A stretch of DNA of 64,000 nucleotides from Pseudaeromonas sp963677375 (GTDB lineage: Bacteria; Pseudomonadota; Gammaproteobacteria; Enterobacterales; Aeromonadaceae): positions 124,001-188,000 of the forward strand of contig CAXXIF010000002.1 in NCBI GenBank assembly GCA_963677375.2, in the 5' to 3' direction. Below the pieces are notes generated by a model. It was not told where the DNA came from and ran no database searches. It worked only from the letters and a program-made list of their open reading frames with translations. Within the stretch, counting starts at the first letter, position 1. Each line of letters starts with the position of its first letter. Both the position numbers and the translations under genes were made by a program. Below, piece by piece: positions 8,564 through 18,058 of the stretch.

Positions 8564-9829
8564 TTACTCTACGTACTTGAGGCCAATGGATTTGATCACG
8601 ATCTGGGCTGCTACTGCGGCGCTATCTACTCCATACGCAGTGAGGCGCAGGCGAAAATCAGTGATCCCGGCAGGCACTGCAAATGCGGGGATGCAAAGAA
8701 CCCCCTTGAGCTGGTCGGGCGGAAGCACACTGGCTCCGGCATACCGATCGCCATCCCACATGTATGTGGTTGTGCTATCAGCGTTCGTGATTTGAAACCC
8801 GAGCTGGACGCTCATCAAATTGACTGATCCCGGGGCAATCTCGATCTCGGCAACTGCTCCAACCGTACGGCCAGCCGTAGCCGCCTGCAGGCCGATAAGA
8901 CGTAATAAGTCGACGGAGGATGCCGCACCTATAGCTGCCCCACCTCCGATAACCACCTGCTGAGAGCCATCTGCCAACTTGGTATATGTCCTGGTTAAGG
9001 CCGCCGATGATGAAGCGTTAGCGCCTGAATAGCCGGTCGCCATGGGGCCAGACCCACCAGATCCAAGCGTGCCTGCAGTCCCTGTCAGTAATGGATTGGC
9101 ATTGATCCACTTGCCAGCAGGGTCGTTTGAAAGCGGCAAAATAGCAGGAGTTGACGGGAATAGGCACATCAGTGCGGCTGCGATCGGTCTTCCCAATAGA
9201 TAGGCACCCGCTGCGGCCGGGTGCAACCCATCATGGAACAGCCCTGTCTTAGCAGGGCCACTGGCGGCGTTGACCAGATCTGCCATATCAGACCATGGGT
9301 CAACAACGATGACCCCAGGCCGCCCCTGTTGCAGCAAGCACCAGGCACGCACGGCTTTATGATCGGCAAGAGCCTGGCCGGTGAGCGCTTTGTCCGTGTT
9401 GGTTGAATCACCCCGCGGGGTCTCAGCGACCAGAATTAGGCATTTCTTGGCAGCGGTTATTGCTCTGATGATCGTATCTATGTTGGCAATGCTATCGGCC
9501 GCTGACATGGCAGGGTTAGATGCGGTCCTGTCATTTGTGGAGCCCAGGAACACAACTACCGAGCAAGGTGATGCACATACTGCTGCTAGCCGAGCTAGCA
9601 TCATCGTGGTTGTATCTCCCCCGACGCCATAGTTGTGGGCATGGTCATAGGTAACCCGTTGCCGACTCAAAAAACGAGCCCAGAATAGATAACCGTAATT
9701 CTCGACGCCGGATGCAACCGAGCTGTTTTGGGCTGTCCGGCTATCACCCAAAATGGCTATCTTCGTGTTCTGTGGTATCAGGCTTGCAACTGCCTTCCAT
9801 GCCAGCTGACGCGGGTTGCGGATCCCCAT
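8564..9829 (-). CDS. Tail-tip SGNH-hydrolase protein
   Basis: 421 aa, last gene of the tail operon. Residues 20-240 form an SGNH/GDSL-type hydrolase: ILGDSRT (Ser30), GVGGDT (block II), GSTND (block III) and HDGLHP (Asp-His dyad). The C-terminal 170 residues are Gly/Ser/Ala-rich beta-type sequence ending IVIKSIGLKYVE, probably a trimer or receptor-contact domain. The position at the end of the tail genes fits a receptor-binding protein or an esterase that de-acetylates surface polysaccharide. Strong ribosome site (AAGGAGG). The substrate cannot be read from sequence. Confidence 0.8.
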   Translation of the reverse strand: MGIRNPRQLAWKAVASLIPQNTKIAILGDSRTAQNSSVASGVENYGYLFWARFLSRQRVTYDHAHNYGVGGDTTTMMLARLAAVCASPCSVVVFLGSTNDRTASNPAMSAADSIANIDTIIRAITAAKKCLILVAETPRGDSTNTDKALTGQALADHKAVRAWCLLQQGRPGVIVVDPWSDMADLVNAASGPAKTGLFHDGLHPAAAGAYLLGRPIAAALMCLFPSTPAILPLSNDPAGKWINANPLLTGTAGTLGSGGSGPMATGYSGANASSSAALTRTYTKLADGSQQVVIGGGAAIGAASSVDLLRLIGLQAATAGRTVGAVAEIEIAPGSVNLMSVQLGFQITNADSTTTYMWDGDRYAGASVLPPDQLKGVLCIPAFAVPAGITDFRLRLTAYGVDSAAVAAQIVIKSIGLKYVE

Positions 9830-9830
9830 A

Positions 9831-10121
9831 TCAGACCTCCTTGAGGTTCACAGTTACATCCCCAAACGGCGGCATGGCCCAAAAACCAGGATCCCCTTGC
9901 TCGTTCTCCGAATACTCGAAATCCCGGAGCGGCTCATAGCCACTGTCAGCAGTTGGCTGGGTTGCCCCTACATTCAGTTGCAGGTGACCACGTTGCACTA
10001 GGCGAACGCCAATTGGAGTGCCAGGGGCAACGGCAGAGCCCTTTACTTGACTGATGGCGGTGTAAAGATTGGTCCAAACGCCCTGCGGTAACGTGACATT
10101 GTTCAGAGTAGGCTTGCCCAT
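9831..10121 (-). CDS. Hypothetical tail-associated protein
   Basis: 96 aa, beta-rich, no recognised family (starts MGKPTLNNVTLPQGVWTN). AAGGAG lies 9 bases before the ATG. The hydrolase gene begins 2 bases past its stop, so they are coupled. Its likely role is as a tail-tip accessory or chaperone for the hydrolase. Confidence 0.65.
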   Translation of the reverse strand: MGKPTLNNVTLPQGVWTNLYTAISQVKGSAVAPGTPIGVRLVQRGHLQLNVGATQPTADSGYEPLRDFEYSENEQGDPGFWAMPPFGDVTVNLKEV

Positions 10122-10141
10122 AGGCGGCTCCTTATCGGCAT

Positions 10142-10162
10142 AAAAAAACCGCCTTTCGGCGG
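10142..10162 (-). terminator. Intrinsic terminator inside the late operon
   Basis: CCGCC-TTTC-GGCGG with a seven-T run on the minus strand. It separates the two last tail genes from those upstream. Confidence 0.85.
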
Positions 10163-10172
10163 CATGGTTGCT

Positions 10173-10412
10173 TTAAATCTCGACCCTCGAGAATGGAAGG
10201 TTGGGAAGCGTGGCGGTGATGGCCCCATCGGTAACCATTACCTGACTGCCCGCTGTGGCACTGGTGCCCGTGACATTGATCCGGGTGCCGCTACTCAGCT
10301 CGACATAGCTGGTACCGCGTATCTCATCGACTGATACCACCTCGGCCCGATAGCGAACTGTCTGCTGCAGGATGGCCTGCATCCGCTTCCATGGATTAGT
10401 TGTCGCCAACAT
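10173..10412 (-). CDS. Hypothetical tail protein
   Basis: 79 aa, short beta-rich domain (RYRAEVVSV, SYVELSSGTRINVTG, GSQVMVTDGAITATLPNLP) typical of small OB- or collar-like tail parts. GGAGGTGC precedes the ATG. The start overlaps the end of the 633-aa gene. Confidence 0.65.
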   Translation of the reverse strand: MLATTNPWKRMQAILQQTVRYRAEVVSVDEIRGTSYVELSSGTRINVTGTSATAGSQVMVTDGAITATLPNLPFSRVEI

Positions 10413-12297
10413 GCACCTCCAGACTCACGTTCTGCCAGACACTGGACACCCCGTTCGGGTTGATGGCGTTCTCCAGCACCAGCCCTCGGGATACCTTGCC
10501 GTCTTCCCTCAGAACCTTGACCAGTTGCCCTGGTACCAGCAGCCCAGGGGATTGCCCGGGTGGCATCAGCGGGAGCTGACCGGTCATCAGGACGATCGAG
10601 CCAGACTCAGCCAAAACATTCCGGCCGCGCTCTGCGTTGACCACTACCGACTGAGCCAGCGGATCTGATATATCCGCGGCGCTGACGCTGCCAGCCGTTC
10701 CAGCCCGGACCACCTCGGTGACCACCCCGTGGGTGGTCCCAGCAATCAGCACCCGCTCCAACTGCGGGCTATGCTGGGCCTCGGAGGTCTCTGTCGGGAT
10801 CATCGCCTCAGGGATCAAGTGCGACCACGCCGAATCTGGCGCTGTTTCCCAGTCCCATGGGCTCACGCGATAGCGCGGCGTGATGATGAGCTTATCCTCG
10901 GTCATATGGGGCGTAACCACAGCACCAGCCGCCGCCGCTATATCAGCAATCACAGTCATCGGCGGCACCGATACCCAGCTGGCCGAACCGGCCTCCAAGA
11001 TCCAATCTGGCGTCTGCACCCACTCTGCAGGGTTAGGTCGCTCAAGAGTGAACCCCAGTGGCGATAACAACTGTTCAACCAGCTGCCAGGCGCCAATGCT
11101 GGCCCCCAGGGTGACGGTTGTTGTGCCGACCATTTCTGAGGCTAGAAAGTAAGATCGGCTGTAGGCGGTAAAGCTGTATTGTTCATCCGCCAAGCTACTG
11201 CTCTTCTTGAACGACTTGACTGCAAATAACCAAGTCCATCCGTTGATCGTCACCTCCAGGTGCTTAGGCCCGTTGGCATCGGCACTCAGAAAGTTAACAG
11301 CAGTCTTGCCGATCAGCGTGCCGGTGAACTCCCATGCATAATTCTCGATCAGCTGTTTGATGCTCATGGCGCTTGGGATGATAGCCACCCGCTCGGAACC
11401 ATTTACGGCATAACACGCGAGACTGTTCATGATGTGGTATGGCGCCTCTTTGGGGGGAATGGGTGGATCAAGTTGGCCTATCTCGCCGCCGGAGTCGTCA
11501 CCCCAGCTGGGATAGCCGCCGTGGGAGTACCAGGCTCCGGCTCCCCAGCGCCCATGGCCTACGCCGTCACGCTCGTCCAATTGGCCCAGCAGGGCGGTAT
11601 GCGGGGCGCTGTTGCGCGGGTAGATCGATCGTGGGGTCGTGTCGTGGTTAAAGCTGAAATCGACAGCATTGGCCGCTGGCGCGACATAGCCATCGGCAAA
11701 CGGTATCGATTGGCCGATGACCGGCAGCATATGCAGCGGTGGCGCAAGGTCATAGCGCGGATCGAACGGCCTATCGCGCAAGTTCACCGACCAGCTGACA
11801 TCCGCACCACGGCGATCACGGGCAGCCAATATCTGCAGGTGCTGAGTGCCGATGACAGCGGGCACTGGCGCGCCAGCAGACCAGGCCGCTGCAAGCCGGG
11901 CATCGAGCTGCCGAGCGGCAGACCAACAGGCCAGTACGGGTGGTAGCTGGATGACGGAGCCCAGTTGCTGTTGTTCGCTCTGTCGCAGATCGGCACAACG
12001 AGCCGCACTCCATCCCAAAGAGCCCTCCGTGGATTGTGGGGTTGCCAGCTGCAGTCGCTCACCACGGCGCGCATCGCAGATGGCCATGCCGGTCATGAGC
12101 TGGCAGCCAACCACATCCAGTTCACTTGCAGGCACCCAAGCGGCTATCGCTCGGCGGCGCAGGCGGGGCGCCCCAGGCGGGATCAATGGCCCATCCATCA
12201 GCATGACGCCGATCAGGCCAGGAATTCGATGCAAGCGAGCTGGGCGGCGCGTGACACTGAAATCAACGGCATTGGCCGGAGGTGCTGAATAGGCCAT
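10396..12297 (-). CDS. Large tail/baseplate protein
   Basis: 633 aa. It begins with a motif ANAVDFSVTRRPARL that recurs in degenerate form near residues 207-225 (ANAVDFSFNHDTTPRS), so the N-terminal third looks like an internal duplication. The middle carries SWVSVPPMTVIADIAAAAGAVV, similar to phage tail-tip and baseplate hub domains that hold a DUF/gpJ-like fold; the identification is weak. It follows the 183-aa gene with a stop-start overlap. Probably a tail-tip structural protein. Confidence 0.65.
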   Translation of the reverse strand: MAYSAPPANAVDFSVTRRPARLHRIPGLIGVMLMDGPLIPPGAPRLRRRAIAAWVPASELDVVGCQLMTGMAICDARRGERLQLATPQSTEGSLGWSAARCADLRQSEQQQLGSVIQLPPVLACWSAARQLDARLAAAWSAGAPVPAVIGTQHLQILAARDRRGADVSWSVNLRDRPFDPRYDLAPPLHMLPVIGQSIPFADGYVAPAANAVDFSFNHDTTPRSIYPRNSAPHTALLGQLDERDGVGHGRWGAGAWYSHGGYPSWGDDSGGEIGQLDPPIPPKEAPYHIMNSLACYAVNGSERVAIIPSAMSIKQLIENYAWEFTGTLIGKTAVNFLSADANGPKHLEVTINGWTWLFAVKSFKKSSSLADEQYSFTAYSRSYFLASEMVGTTTVTLGASIGAWQLVEQLLSPLGFTLERPNPAEWVQTPDWILEAGSASWVSVPPMTVIADIAAAAGAVVTPHMTEDKLIITPRYRVSPWDWETAPDSAWSHLIPEAMIPTETSEAQHSPQLERVLIAGTTHGVVTEVVRAGTAGSVSAADISDPLAQSVVVNAERGRNVLAESGSIVLMTGQLPLMPPGQSPGLLVPGQLVKVLREDGKVSRGLVLENAINPNGVSSVWQNVSLEVHVGDN

Positions 12298-12848
12298 CAG
12301 TGCTCCTCAACGATCGGCTGGATCAGGCCATGAGCCTGGGCCGAAATATACTGCCGCGCCTTGAATATGGCCGTGCCGATGATGGCGGTAACGCCCTCGC
12401 CAGCCCACCATACCGGCTCGTCCGTTGGTCCTGTGCCACCGGAGACGCATTCATACTGCCAGCCGTTCCAGGCGCGCGGGTAAATCAATGTGCCCTGCTG
12501 ATAGAAGGTGTCCGGCTCCCACTCAACACCGAGATCATCCAGCAACATGGCCAGAACTGGCCCAGTGTAGGTATTCCAGCTGATATCGTAGGCGCCTGTG
12601 CTGAGTGATGATGTCCCCGTGGCAAGAACGGCCGCACCTTCTGTCTGCGCCGACACCACCACAATTTCCCGCTGTGCCGGGTTGCCATCGATACGCACGG
12701 TACCGAGGATGCGCCCGATATAGACTTTCTCTATCCAGTCCGTGACATTGCTGTTGGCGGTATTCCATGGAATGGCCACATACGGAATATCACTGACATC
12801 GCTATTACAATTCAGTGCTAATTCAGGCGTCAGATAGGGAGCACTCAT
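12297..12848 (-). CDS. Tail protein with carbohydrate-binding-like module
   Basis: 183 aa. Residues about 100-165 carry the pattern YPRAWNGWQYEC...GGTGPTDEPVW...GTAIF, a small aromatic-rich module that appears in many phage tail proteins and resembles chitin-binding type modules. The same pattern is in the neighbouring 353-aa protein. No catalytic motif seen. Overlaps both neighbours by a few bases. Confidence 0.6.
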   Translation of the reverse strand: MSAPYLTPELALNCNSDVSDIPYVAIPWNTANSNVTDWIEKVYIGRILGTVRIDGNPAQREIVVVSAQTEGAAVLATGTSSLSTGAYDISWNTYTGPVLAMLLDDLGVEWEPDTFYQQGTLIYPRAWNGWQYECVSGGTGPTDEPVWWAGEGVTAIIGTAIFKARQYISAQAHGLIQPIVEEH

Positions 12849-13906
12849 ACCGGCAACCCTGTTACTAAATCAAACAAGACTGGAACAGCAATAAACGTTT
12901 CAGGTTTATAAACTGGCTGCGCGGTGAAAATTGCGGAACCACTGGTTAACGTTCCAGCTGTCGGCCAATTTGTTGGCTCAGTAGCTGAACTGGTGCCAGC
13001 TTTGGTGCATTCGTAGGCGTAGCCGTTCGGCGTGGCCGGGTGGATGCGCTCCCCCAGGGCATAGGCCTTGCTAGCCACAAGCAGCTTGCCATAGTCGTCA
13101 CGATGTACCACCGCCACATGGTCGGTGTAGTAGCCGCAGTTGAGCAAATAGCTGCCGTCATCGGCATCGCTTTTGATACTGGCGAATTGGTGCAAGTCCA
13201 GCGGGCTATGTACGCTCACGGTACGTGACTTGGCCACTCCGCCCACCTGGGTGGTGCCTTCGACGACATAGGCTTGAGTCAGTGCAGCGGTATTCTGTTG
13301 TTTTAGCCTGGGAGCGCTCGTGCCATCTATTTCCCAGTTTTCGCTATCAAAGCTGGCATAATTGCTGGCCTCATAGGCGCTGTCTGAACTGCTTAGATTG
13401 GTAAATTGTGGCGGGATAGAGTAGCCAGATGGCGGCAAAATGAAACAGTTTGTTACCGTGACCCCTGTGGTTTTTGTGTTTTTCCAGGTGACACCAGAAA
13501 ATATACATCGCGCCAAGATAAAGACTGCTGTCGCTGACCAGCATCCAAACGTCCCCCCCCAAAAAGCACAATCTGTGAAATTTGCTGCAGAGGGGGACTG
13601 GAATGGATAGGTGTTTTGTGTATTTATGCTAATGAACTTGCAGCGAAAAAAAACGCAATGATGAGCCCCGCCGGCAAAGTGTTTAAGCGCCGTAATCGTG
13701 TGGCCGTTACCTTGCAATTGCCCGTATGTTATGGCGGTTGAGCTAAACGTGTATCCGGTTAAATCTACATCCGTCACCAGTTCTGCATAGAGCTTTGGCG
13801 TAGTAAAAATATCCGTCCCAAACCACTGAACAGCTGCAGCAATGGAATGGATGATGTAGGGATCGATGCTACTACCGCTGCCTTGCAAATAATCCGTGGT
13901 CGCCAT
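12845..13906 (-). CDS. Tail-fibre-like protein with beta-helix-like N-terminus
   Basis: 353 aa. The N-terminus (GSGSSIDPYIIHSIAAAVQWF) is the usual entry to a right-handed beta-helix of the pectate-lyase or tailspike type, followed by short alternating beta repeats (DCAFWGG, RCIFSGVTW, NCFILPP). The C-terminal part has NGYAYECTKAGTSSATEPTNWPTAG, the same module as in the 183-aa neighbour. Probable role: surface-contact or fibre protein. No enzyme residues can be assigned. Confidence 0.6.
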   Translation of the reverse strand: MATTDYLQGSGSSIDPYIIHSIAAAVQWFGTDIFTTPKLYAELVTDVDLTGYTFSSTAITYGQLQGNGHTITALKHFAGGAHHCVFFRCKFISINTQNTYPFQSPSAANFTDCAFWGGTFGCWSATAVFILARCIFSGVTWKNTKTTGVTVTNCFILPPSGYSIPPQFTNLSSSDSAYEASNYASFDSENWEIDGTSAPRLKQQNTAALTQAYVVEGTTQVGGVAKSRTVSVHSPLDLHQFASIKSDADDGSYLLNCGYYTDHVAVVHRDDYGKLLVASKAYALGERIHPATPNGYAYECTKAGTSSATEPTNWPTAGTLTSGSAIFTAQPVYKPETFIAVPVLFDLVTGLPV

Positions 13907-13909
13907 CTA

Positions 13910-14179
13910 TCACCCCTCCACCGGCTCCAGCACCAGGGGCTGGAGTGTGCTGTTATTCGGATCCCAGGCCACCGCCATCAGAGGCCCGTCGGCATCGGTA
14001 TCAAATGACCAACTGCCATCGGCACCAGTCACCACGGTGCCGAGCACATAACGGCCAACCAACGGCGGCGTGGTCGCCGGGATCGGCAGTGGTTTGCGCG
14101 TCATGATGACAACCGGGCAGCCTGAAACGGGCTGCCCTTGGCTGTCGATAGCGCGATAAGAGAGCGTTCTGGTCATCAA
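13910..14179 (-). CDS. Small Ig-like tail protein
   Basis: 89 aa, one beta-sandwich-like domain (SYRAIDSQGQPVSGCPVVIM...VVTGADGSWSFDTD), a pattern common in carboxypeptidase-regulatory and phage Ig-like modules. The start overlaps the stop of the 1153-aa gene. Confidence 0.6.
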   Translation of the reverse strand: MMTRTLSYRAIDSQGQPVSGCPVVIMTRKPLPIPATTPPLVGRYVLGTVVTGADGSWSFDTDADGPLMAVAWDPNNSTLQPLVLEPVEG

Positions 14180-17100
14180 TCCGCGTCTCCATACTGCATA
14201 TATTCGAAACGGTCATCCGGATGCGTGGCCACGCCGATGCTGACGCAACGCAGCAGCCATACGGGAGCCAGTATCGAGCGGGTGGAGAAGCGCACCACGT
14301 TGCCGGTAGCCCATCCCGCCGACCAACCACCCTTGCGTATGGTGAAATATGGCGTGCCAGTATTGGGGTTGCTGGGCATCAAATCGGTGGTGATATTGCT
14401 GGAGGCTATCAGACCTCGGTCTCTGCTAATCAGATCGTATGTTGTGGTCGAGGTGAACTTGATCAGCCACTCATCATCTACCGTCGATTGATTGCTGACC
14501 TCAATGGGGTAATCGATCACGTTGTAGTCGGCCAGTAGTTCCGGGCCAACTGGCGAGTCGGTCCAGTTCGGGTTGTTGGCATCCCACGACTGCTGGGTGA
14601 ACAGATCACTCCAGCTGGCGTAGCGATCACCCTGCGGGATGTAGGAGCTGACATAGCTAGTCCCGGCTGGATAATCCTGGGCCAGCGGGATGGCCAGCGT
14701 CAGATCGCCGTTCGGCTGTACATCCTGCACCAGGCTGCGGTGCTCGATGCGGTGATGCAGGGTGAGCGGTGGAATCAGTGCGGTACCGGCGGCATCAATC
14801 AGCGACAGCGGGCTGGCCATGGTGATAATGCCGGTATCCCGGTTTTCGGTGTACTGATTGACCGCCAGCTTGCTGCCCGTAGAGTCAGTGATCCAGACCT
14901 CGGCAAGGTAGTCGCGGCCGCAATCAATCACCTGTCCCGCAGTCGGAGTGCCGATGTCGATGGTGCCGGTGTGGCCAATGACTACGCCGACTCCATCTTG
15001 ATATATTGGCACCTTGCCATCGGGCGGCAGGCGCACCGGGTCGATGCCGATAGCATCCGAGTCGAGCGGGATAGCCGTCAGGATGATGGTCGAGTAGGTC
15101 AGACTGCCCGCCTCAACCGCCTCCGCAAACTGCATGGAGATCAACCCCATGGAGATATCAGCGTTCCCGGTGCCCAGCGTTCCAGCTAGAGCGCCGGTGC
15201 CTGGATCTCTGGCAATCAGAGTCGACCCAGTGGCCGATATGGCTTTGATCTCCAGCCCACCTGATTTGAGAGGAGCACCTGGGGTTTTCCAGACTGCGCT
15301 GGAAATATATGGCCGAGAAACCAATCCAACACCGGCATTGATCTGGATATTCCCGGTGACACCCTTGGCATCGCTCATCACGACCCGACTAGCCGCCAAT
15401 TCGACGCGGCCAACACGGCTACCAGCTCCGGTTCGGCTATCCGGGTTCTTCCACAATATGCCGTCACGCTCGATATAGATGTTGCCGCCATCGGTGAACA
15501 TCAAGCTGCCGGATACCAAATTCGGTGCCGCCAGGGAGAACGAGAGCTCCGGCATGTTCACCGTGATGTTCTCGGACACCCCAGCTGCCTGATTGGTTGG
15601 CAGCCCTTCCAGCGTCCCCGCACCACCGTTCAACTCGGTAGCGGTGATGGTCTCTTTTTGCTTCTGCATCGCCAGACCAGTAAACATATAGCTTGTCACG
15701 GTGTAGGTGTACTCTTTGGCCCAGGTGAATGAGCCGGTACCAGCGGCATAGTCGATAGTCCCAACCTGTACCCCATCCCGCAGCAGTTTGCCGGTGCCAT
15801 CATCGGTCAAGGCGATCATCACGGTTTCCGGCGAGCCAGTTGAAGTTCGGCGGCGTAACGGATAACGCACCAGCGTTTTGCCCGGTGACAGCGGAGCCCC
15901 GGCATCGAATGTTGCCATTGTGGCTGCATCATCCGGGATGGTGACGTTGGCAAGACGGTACGGACCACGGGTATAGGCGATATGGTACACGCCATCATCA
16001 GGGAGCCCGGTTGGCACAAACGTGGCTGATTTACCGGCATAGCTGACAGAGCCTGCGCCGGTCAGATCCCCTGCCAGTACCCCGCTGCCGTTATCAGTAA
16101 CGGTTTTGCTCTGGCCGCCAGAGGTCCAGGTGATCGCCAAGGTGCCAGGCTGCGGCACATAGGGCAGAGCTAGGTTCTGCTTTTTGGCAACCGTGATGGC
16201 GCCAGCCAGAGACGTGTATTCAAGAGCGCCAATGGGCAAAAACATCAGCACTATGCTGGTTTCGGCATCCGGTAGCGTACTGAAGGTGGCCGAGATGGTG
16301 CCGGTCGCGGTAACTGTTCCGGTACCGGCACCGGTCAAGCGGCCAGTGCCATCATCCTGAATCAATTGCCACTTGCCCAAGCTGCGGTACCAGATCACCA
16401 CAGAGCCGGCTTCCGGCGGGTTGTTCGGATAGGACCAGGACCAACTGAAGGTGCGGTTGGCCACTGTGACTTCCTTCTCGACGCTCACCGCCGCGCCAAT
16501 CATGCGAGCTGCAGGGGTGTAGGCAATCTGGGCGCCACTGGTGAACACGCTCGTCTTGCGATAAGCATCGATCTGGCCGGACTCATAGGACAGGGTGATC
16601 TGGCTGAAATTGTCAGCACCGGAGACGAACTTGAAATTACCGGAGCCATCATCCTTATAGACGCCACCGTCGATAGTCAGCACCGCACCCCGCATCGGGA
16701 TGCGCGGCATAAACGATCGGCTCTGGTTGCCTGCTACCAGAGCGAACGTCAGCGCCGCCGAGGTCGCCGGGCCAGATGCGGCCAGCTGTGCCAGATCTGA
16801 GAGCGCCTGCTGCTCGATGACGTTGGTCTCGGAGTAGGCGCTGGGCACGATTGGCTTATAGACATCCTTGACGCGGACCGATGCGCTGCCCGCCACTGCC
16901 GCCTGCGCCAGAGCTGACACGCCATAGAACTGGGCGGTATCCGCCACGTTGGTGAAGTAAACCTTGGCGGCAGGTGTATCGCCGCTGACGGCCGTGCCGG
17001 TCGGGTATGGAGTCCCGCCGACGAGATTGATCCGCAGCTTTCCCGCCAACTTGACTGTCAGCTGACGGCGAGTGATGGTGAAGAACTCGCCACCCTTTTC

Positions 17101-17637
17101 GTAAGTGAATTGGCGGATCTCGGCGTCGTAGCTTTTGATTTTGACGTAGTCGGTGGCGACGACAGCACCGGTCTTATCCAACTGCTTGAGGTACAGGGTG
17201 GAGCCCAGCTCGGGCAGCTGCTCTTTGGTCTCCTGGTACAACAGGATGGTGCGTTGGCCAGCGTACTGATCGCCCAGCAAATAGAGGTTGCTGAACACAC
17301 CTGGTACCAGATATGCCTCAATGCGTGCCCTGGCCTCAGCGCGGGTATCAGTGGGGGTACCCGGCAAGCAGACCACATTGATATGGGCATCCTCAGCATC
17401 GCGGGTAACGGCAAAGTGGCTGCCCTGGTAGGCTTCGGCAGTGGCGGTGCGAACGGCACAAAAAACCTTGGTCAGGTTGCTGCGGCCCTCGGTGCGATCC
17501 CGGCGGCTGGTCTTTTGAAAAATGGCGTTGAGCGTATTATCCGGGATCGCGCGCCCAGTCGGCCGCCCGCCGCCGGAGGCCTCATCGGTCATGCGTTCTG
17601 ATTCGAGCAAAACGAGATCGGAGGATTGGATAGTCAT
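14176..17637 (-). CDS. Very large modular tail protein
   Basis: 1153 aa. After an N-terminal domain of about 330 residues, it has at least three degenerate copies of a module with the signature DDGTGxL...GT/S...Y...F near residues 435-480, 520-560 and 620-650 (ODD repeats of DDGTGRLTG, DNGSGVLAG, DDGTGKLLR), each followed by a pdag/pddg turn and a beta strand ending in Y. Such Fn3/Ig-like strings decorate long tail-tip proteins. It is probably the main baseplate or central-fibre protein, in the place of lambda gpJ, but no direct gpJ match was recognised. Confidence 0.65.
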   Translation of the reverse strand: MTIQSSDLVLLESERMTDEASGGGRPTGRAIPDNTLNAIFQKTSRRDRTEGRSNLTKVFCAVRTATAEAYQGSHFAVTRDAEDAHINVVCLPGTPTDTRAEARARIEAYLVPGVFSNLYLLGDQYAGQRTILLYQETKEQLPELGSTLYLKQLDKTGAVVATDYVKIKSYDAEIRQFTYEKGGEFFTITRRQLTVKLAGKLRINLVGGTPYPTGTAVSGDTPAAKVYFTNVADTAQFYGVSALAQAAVAGSASVRVKDVYKPIVPSAYSETNVIEQQALSDLAQLAASGPATSAALTFALVAGNQSRSFMPRIPMRGAVLTIDGGVYKDDGSGNFKFVSGADNFSQITLSYESGQIDAYRKTSVFTSGAQIAYTPAARMIGAAVSVEKEVTVANRTFSWSWSYPNNPPEAGSVVIWYRSLGKWQLIQDDGTGRLTGAGTGTVTATGTISATFSTLPDAETSIVLMFLPIGALEYTSLAGAITVAKKQNLALPYVPQPGTLAITWTSGGQSKTVTDNGSGVLAGDLTGAGSVSYAGKSATFVPTGLPDDGVYHIAYTRGPYRLANVTIPDDAATMATFDAGAPLSPGKTLVRYPLRRRTSTGSPETVMIALTDDGTGKLLRDGVQVGTIDYAAGTGSFTWAKEYTYTVTSYMFTGLAMQKQKETITATELNGGAGTLEGLPTNQAAGVSENITVNMPELSFSLAAPNLVSGSLMFTDGGNIYIERDGILWKNPDSRTGAGSRVGRVELAASRVVMSDAKGVTGNIQINAGVGLVSRPYISSAVWKTPGAPLKSGGLEIKAISATGSTLIARDPGTGALAGTLGTGNADISMGLISMQFAEAVEAGSLTYSTIILTAIPLDSDAIGIDPVRLPPDGKVPIYQDGVGVVIGHTGTIDIGTPTAGQVIDCGRDYLAEVWITDSTGSKLAVNQYTENRDTGIITMASPLSLIDAAGTALIPPLTLHHRIEHRSLVQDVQPNGDLTLAIPLAQDYPAGTSYVSSYIPQGDRYASWSDLFTQQSWDANNPNWTDSPVGPELLADYNVIDYPIEVSNQSTVDDEWLIKFTSTTTYDLISRDRGLIASSNITTDLMPSNPNTGTPYFTIRKGGWSAGWATGNVVRFSTRSILAPVWLLRCVSIGVATHPDDRFEYMQYGDAD

Positions 17638-17653
17638 GCTGCATCCTTAAATG

Positions 17654-17672
17654 AAAAACCGCCTTTCGGCGG
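17654..17672 (-). terminator. Intrinsic terminator inside the late operon
   Basis: CCGCC-TTTC-GGCGG followed by a T-rich run on the minus strand, nearly the same as the hairpin at 10142-10162. It lies between the 126-aa gene and the 1153-aa gene. Confidence 0.8.
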
Positions 17673-17677
17673 CTTGG

Positions 17678-18058
17678 TTATTCGGCGGTGAAGAATCGGT
17701 AGGTGACTTCGTATTGCAGTTCGGGATCTTCCCACGGCTCAGTAACTGGGGTGAGCGGCGCGGCCTCGATGGGCTTTTGCGTTGCATCCCAATAAACCGA
17801 GAGGGTCCGTGTGCCCAGAACCAGCGCCAACGGGGTACCCAGCAGTTGGGTCGCGATCAGGGCATCCAGCTGTTGCCGTGTCACCCAATCGCCGGTCAGG
17901 GTTACCGGTCGGCCACCCTTCTTCACTCCACTCTGCTGCAAGAGCTCCCCGGTCTGTCCGTAGGTTTTTGTCTGTTCCAGCGGCGTCCAGTCCAGCTCGT
18001 CACTCCAGATCAGGTTTTCACCCTGGCCCAGCGGTAGACCATTCAGTGTTTGGCTCAT
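17678..18058 (-). CDS. Minor tail protein (post tape measure)
   Basis: 126 aa, no named family recognised. Pattern GENLIWSDELDWTPLEQT and TRQQLDALIATQLLGTPLALVLG resembles small distal-tail or tail-assembly proteins found just after tape measures. The start overlaps the tape-measure stop (ATGA). Confidence 0.6.
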   Translation of the reverse strand: MSQTLNGLPLGQGENLIWSDELDWTPLEQTKTYGQTGELLQQSGVKKGGRPVTLTGDWVTRQQLDALIATQLLGTPLALVLGTRTLSVYWDATQKPIEAAPLTPVTEPWEDPELQYEVTYRFFTAE

